From NCBI GenBank assembly GCA_964602525.1, contig CAZRSA010000066.1:1-14717 (forward strand): DNA of 14,717 nt. The letters are read 5' to 3'. The position numbers were made by a program, and so were the translations under genes. Below the pieces are notes generated by a model. It worked only from the letters and a program-made list of their open reading frames with translations. It did not search any database and had not been told where the DNA came from. Of this stretch, positions 12,692 to 14,717 are shown in pieces. Numbering within the stretch: position 1 is the first letter of the stretch; each line of letters begins with the position of its first letter. The DNA is from Lentisalinibacter sp964602525 (GTDB taxonomy: Bacteria; Pseudomonadota; Gammaproteobacteria; Steroidobacterales; Woeseiaceae).

Positions 12692-14717
12692 ATGAAGCCG
12701 AGAGTCCTTTTCGCGAGCTGCGCGGGCGCCTGCCTGCTGCTGACGGTTCAGCCTGCCACCGCCCAGGAAGCGGGCATGCTCGAAGAGATCATCGTCACGG
12801 CGCAGAAGCGCGAGCAGAGCCTGCAGGAGGTGCCGATCTCGGTGACCGCCATCGGCGAGCAGGCCATCCAGGAAGGCAAGATCACCGGCGTGCAGGACGT
12901 GGCCCTGGAGACGCCCAACTTCACGATGACCCAGTTCAACATCGGCGAGCCCCAGTACTACATCCGGGGCATCGGCAACTCACTGGATTCCGCCGGCAGC
13001 GACCCGGCGGTGGCGACTTTCATCGACGAGGTCTACATCGGACGCTCCGCCGGCACGGCCATGGACCTCTACGACCTGGACCGGGTGGAGGTGCTGCGCG
13101 GGCCCCAGGGCACGCTGTTCGGCAAGAACGTGGTGGGTGGCGCGCTGAACATCATCACCAAACGGCCGACCCAGGAGTTCGAGGCGAAACTCGGCGCGAC
13201 GGTCGGCAACTACTCCCAGACCGTCCTGCGCGGCTTCGTCAACGGCGCCATTACGGACAACGTGTCCGGCAAGCTGTCGTTCAGCCGCCGCCAGCGCGAC
13301 GGTTACGTGGATAACGTGATCGACGGCGAGGAATATCACGACGAGGACAACTTCAGCGCCCGCGGCCAGCTCCTGTTCACGGTCTCGGACGCCACCGAGG
13401 TGCTGGTGGGCTTCGACTGGACCACCGACGACCAGGCCGGCAACTGCCGCAACGTGAACAACCTGGACAAGAACGACCCTATCCCGCCCGGATTGTCCGT
13501 CTTCTACTTCCCTGTCATTGAAGCCACCACCGGCGGCGACGTGCGCAAGTGCGCCTCCGAGGCGGAGGCCTTCCAGGAGCGCGACGCGCTCGGCACGCTG
13601 CTGCGGGTGGACCACGACTTCGCCAACTCCACCCTGACCTCGATCACCGCCTACCGGGAGACCGACTACGCCTGGCTCGAAGACCTGGCCGGCATGCCGC
13701 TGGGCGCCACGCCCTTCAACCTGACGAACGCCGCGGATGAGGAAGCCGACCAGATCAGCCAGGAACTGCGGCTGGCCTCGGCCGGCGGCGGTACCCTCGA
13801 CTGGCTCGTGGGCGGCTTCTACATGACCGAGGACGTCGACCGCAAGGAACGTTTCAACGGCTCCTTCCACGCACCCCTGGCCGCCCAGGGCTTCGCGCTG
13901 CTGAACGGCGACGTGCAGTTCAACCAGATCAACGAGACCACCAGTACGGCTCTGTTCGGCAAGATCGACTGGAATATCAGCGACCGGCTGACCTGGAGCA
14001 TCGGCGCGCGCTATGCCCGGGACGAGAAGGAGATCGAGCAGGCGGTGGAGAACTTCGAGGACCCCGCCTTCGACAGCGCCCTGCTGAGCCAGCTGCTGGG
14101 CGTGCCGGTGAACCTCGTCGTGCTCGGTATCCCGGTGAACGGCCCCGCCGAGCTGATCACCTTCGTGAACACCGGCGATCCCTCGGTGCTGAACACGCCG
14201 TACAACATCACGGCGGACGAGAGCTGGGACGAATTCGTGCCGTCCACCAACGTGAGCTACCAGTTCAACGAGGACGGCTTCGTCTACTTCACGGCGGCGC
14301 GGGGCTACAAGAGCGGCGCCTTCGTGAGCCAGACGGCCACCCCCCAGGCGGCGGCGACGCCGCTGGATCCGGAGATCGCCACCAATTACGAGGTGGGTGT
14401 GAAGAGCGAGTTCATGGGCAACCGGCTGCGGGTGAACGCGGCGGTGTTCCGCATGGACTACGAGGACCTGCAGGTGTTCCGCCTGGACGGCTCGCTGCTG
14501 ATCGCGGCCAACGCCGAGGCCACCAGCCAGGGGCTGGAGCTGGACGCCACCGCTCTCCTGACGGACAACTGGGTGGTGAACCTGAACTACGGCTACCTGG
14601 ACGCCGAGTACGACCAGTTCATCTCCGGCGGCGAGGACTTCACCGGTAACCGCCTGCCGCGTGCGCCGGAGAACAGCTACAGCATCACCAGCAACTACAC
14701 CTTCAACCTGGCCGGCG
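12692..14717 (+). CDS. TonB-dependent outer-membrane receptor (partial, C-terminus beyond window)
   Basis: Some 675 residues are visible, open to the window end with no frameshift or stop. There is a signal peptide (MKPRVLFASC..., cleaving near ATA-Q at about 24), a TonB-box-like EEIIVTA (31-37), and a plug domain (about 40-160) with VPISVTAI, IRGIG, FIDEVYIGR, DRVEVLRGPQGTLFGKN and GGALNIITKRP. Alternating beta-barrel strands follow. The family imports large or scarce solutes (iron chelates, vitamins, glycans, aromatic oligomers) using TonB/ExbBD energy. The 'VTAQKREQSLQEVPISVTAI' opening is typical of the large catabolic receptor class in Sphingomonads and marine Gammaproteobacteria rather than siderophore-specific receptors. 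Two barrel cysteines (about 255 and 285) may bridge a loop. The last visible motif, GNRLPRAPENS, usually lies in the final fifth, so perhaps 80-150 residues are missing. AGAGGGGGAG (12676-12685) is a strong SD. Substrate is inferred only from neighbours. Confidence 0.92.
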   Translation, partial: MKPRVLFASCAGACLLLTVQPATAQEAGMLEEIIVTAQKREQSLQEVPISVTAIGEQAIQEGKITGVQDVALETPNFTMTQFNIGEPQYYIRGIGNSLDSAGSDPAVATFIDEVYIGRSAGTAMDLYDLDRVEVLRGPQGTLFGKNVVGGALNIITKRPTQEFEAKLGATVGNYSQTVLRGFVNGAITDNVSGKLSFSRRQRDGYVDNVIDGEEYHDEDNFSARGQLLFTVSDATEVLVGFDWTTDDQAGNCRNVNNLDKNDPIPPGLSVFYFPVIEATTGGDVRKCASEAEAFQERDALGTLLRVDHDFANSTLTSITAYRETDYAWLEDLAGMPLGATPFNLTNAADEEADQISQELRLASAGGGTLDWLVGGFYMTEDVDRKERFNGSFHAPLAAQGFALLNGDVQFNQINETTSTALFGKIDWNISDRLTWSIGARYARDEKEIEQAVENFEDPAFDSALLSQLLGVPVNLVVLGIPVNGPAELITFVNTGDPSVLNTPYNITADESWDEFVPSTNVSYQFNEDGFVYFTAARGYKSGAFVSQTATPQAAATPLDPEIATNYEVGVKSEFMGNRLRVNAAVFRMDYEDLQVFRLDGSLLIAANAEATSQGLELDATALLTDNWVVNLNYGYLDAEYDQFISGGEDFTGNRLPRAPENSYSITSNYTFNLAG

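Noticed and set aside
12619..13314. 231-codon plus-strand frame overlapping the start of the TonB receptor
   Set aside because: It is the +1 shadow of the receptor plug domain, which is in frame from 12692 with all plug motifs intact.

Overview
The window reads as a chromosomal segment of a GC-rich (by eye roughly 70 %) Gram-negative bacterium. Most likely this is a free-living, probably aquatic or marine, Gammaproteobacterium. The grounds are lipoprotein signal peptides, a TonB-dependent receptor, a YbdL/YafV-type gene pair, cyclopropane fatty acid synthase and REP-like palindromes. I cannot fix the genus. Every gene I can support is on the + strand; the long minus-strand frames are shadows produced by high GC.

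Region 1 (2-5033) holds the tail of an upstream gene and then six tightly packed genes with gaps of 4-13 bases or 4-base overlaps. They are a Cys-rich lipoprotein, a small four-helix membrane protein resembling the MotA/TolQ/ExbB proton-channel family, a single-helix proline-rich protein in the position of TolR/ExbD/MotB, a large two-part lipoprotein with a DUF4384-like C-terminus, a membrane-anchored SPOR-like protein, and a secreted family-1 lytic transglycosylase with a SPOR-like tail. Together they look like an uncharacterised, proton-motive-force-driven cell-envelope or peptidoglycan machine, analogous to but distinct from Tol-Pal, Ton-Exb and Mot. This is the most interesting part of the window.

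Region 2 (5053-9175) is housekeeping-like. It contains a CPBP (CAAX/Rce1-like) intramembrane protease with an odd Asp/Gly tail, a YbdL-type methionine/glutamine aminotransferase overlapping a YafV-type omega-amidase (a known 2-oxoacid salvage pair), and a cyclopropane-fatty-acyl-phospholipid synthase with its own likely promoter.

Region 3 (9176-14717) looks like an accessory uptake/catabolism cluster. It contains a carotenoid-cleavage-dioxygenase-family protein, a repeat-rich intergenic stretch (a probable terminator, a long imperfect inverted repeat and a pair of opposed REP-like hairpins), a lipoprotein esterase of the tannase/feruloyl-esterase family, and a TonB-dependent receptor cut off by the window end. 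A shared role in taking up and cleaving an esterified aromatic or apocarotenoid/stilbene-like substrate is plausible but is inference.

No rRNA, tRNA, CRISPR array, transposase or integrase was seen, and no gene-free stretch exceeds about 270 bases.
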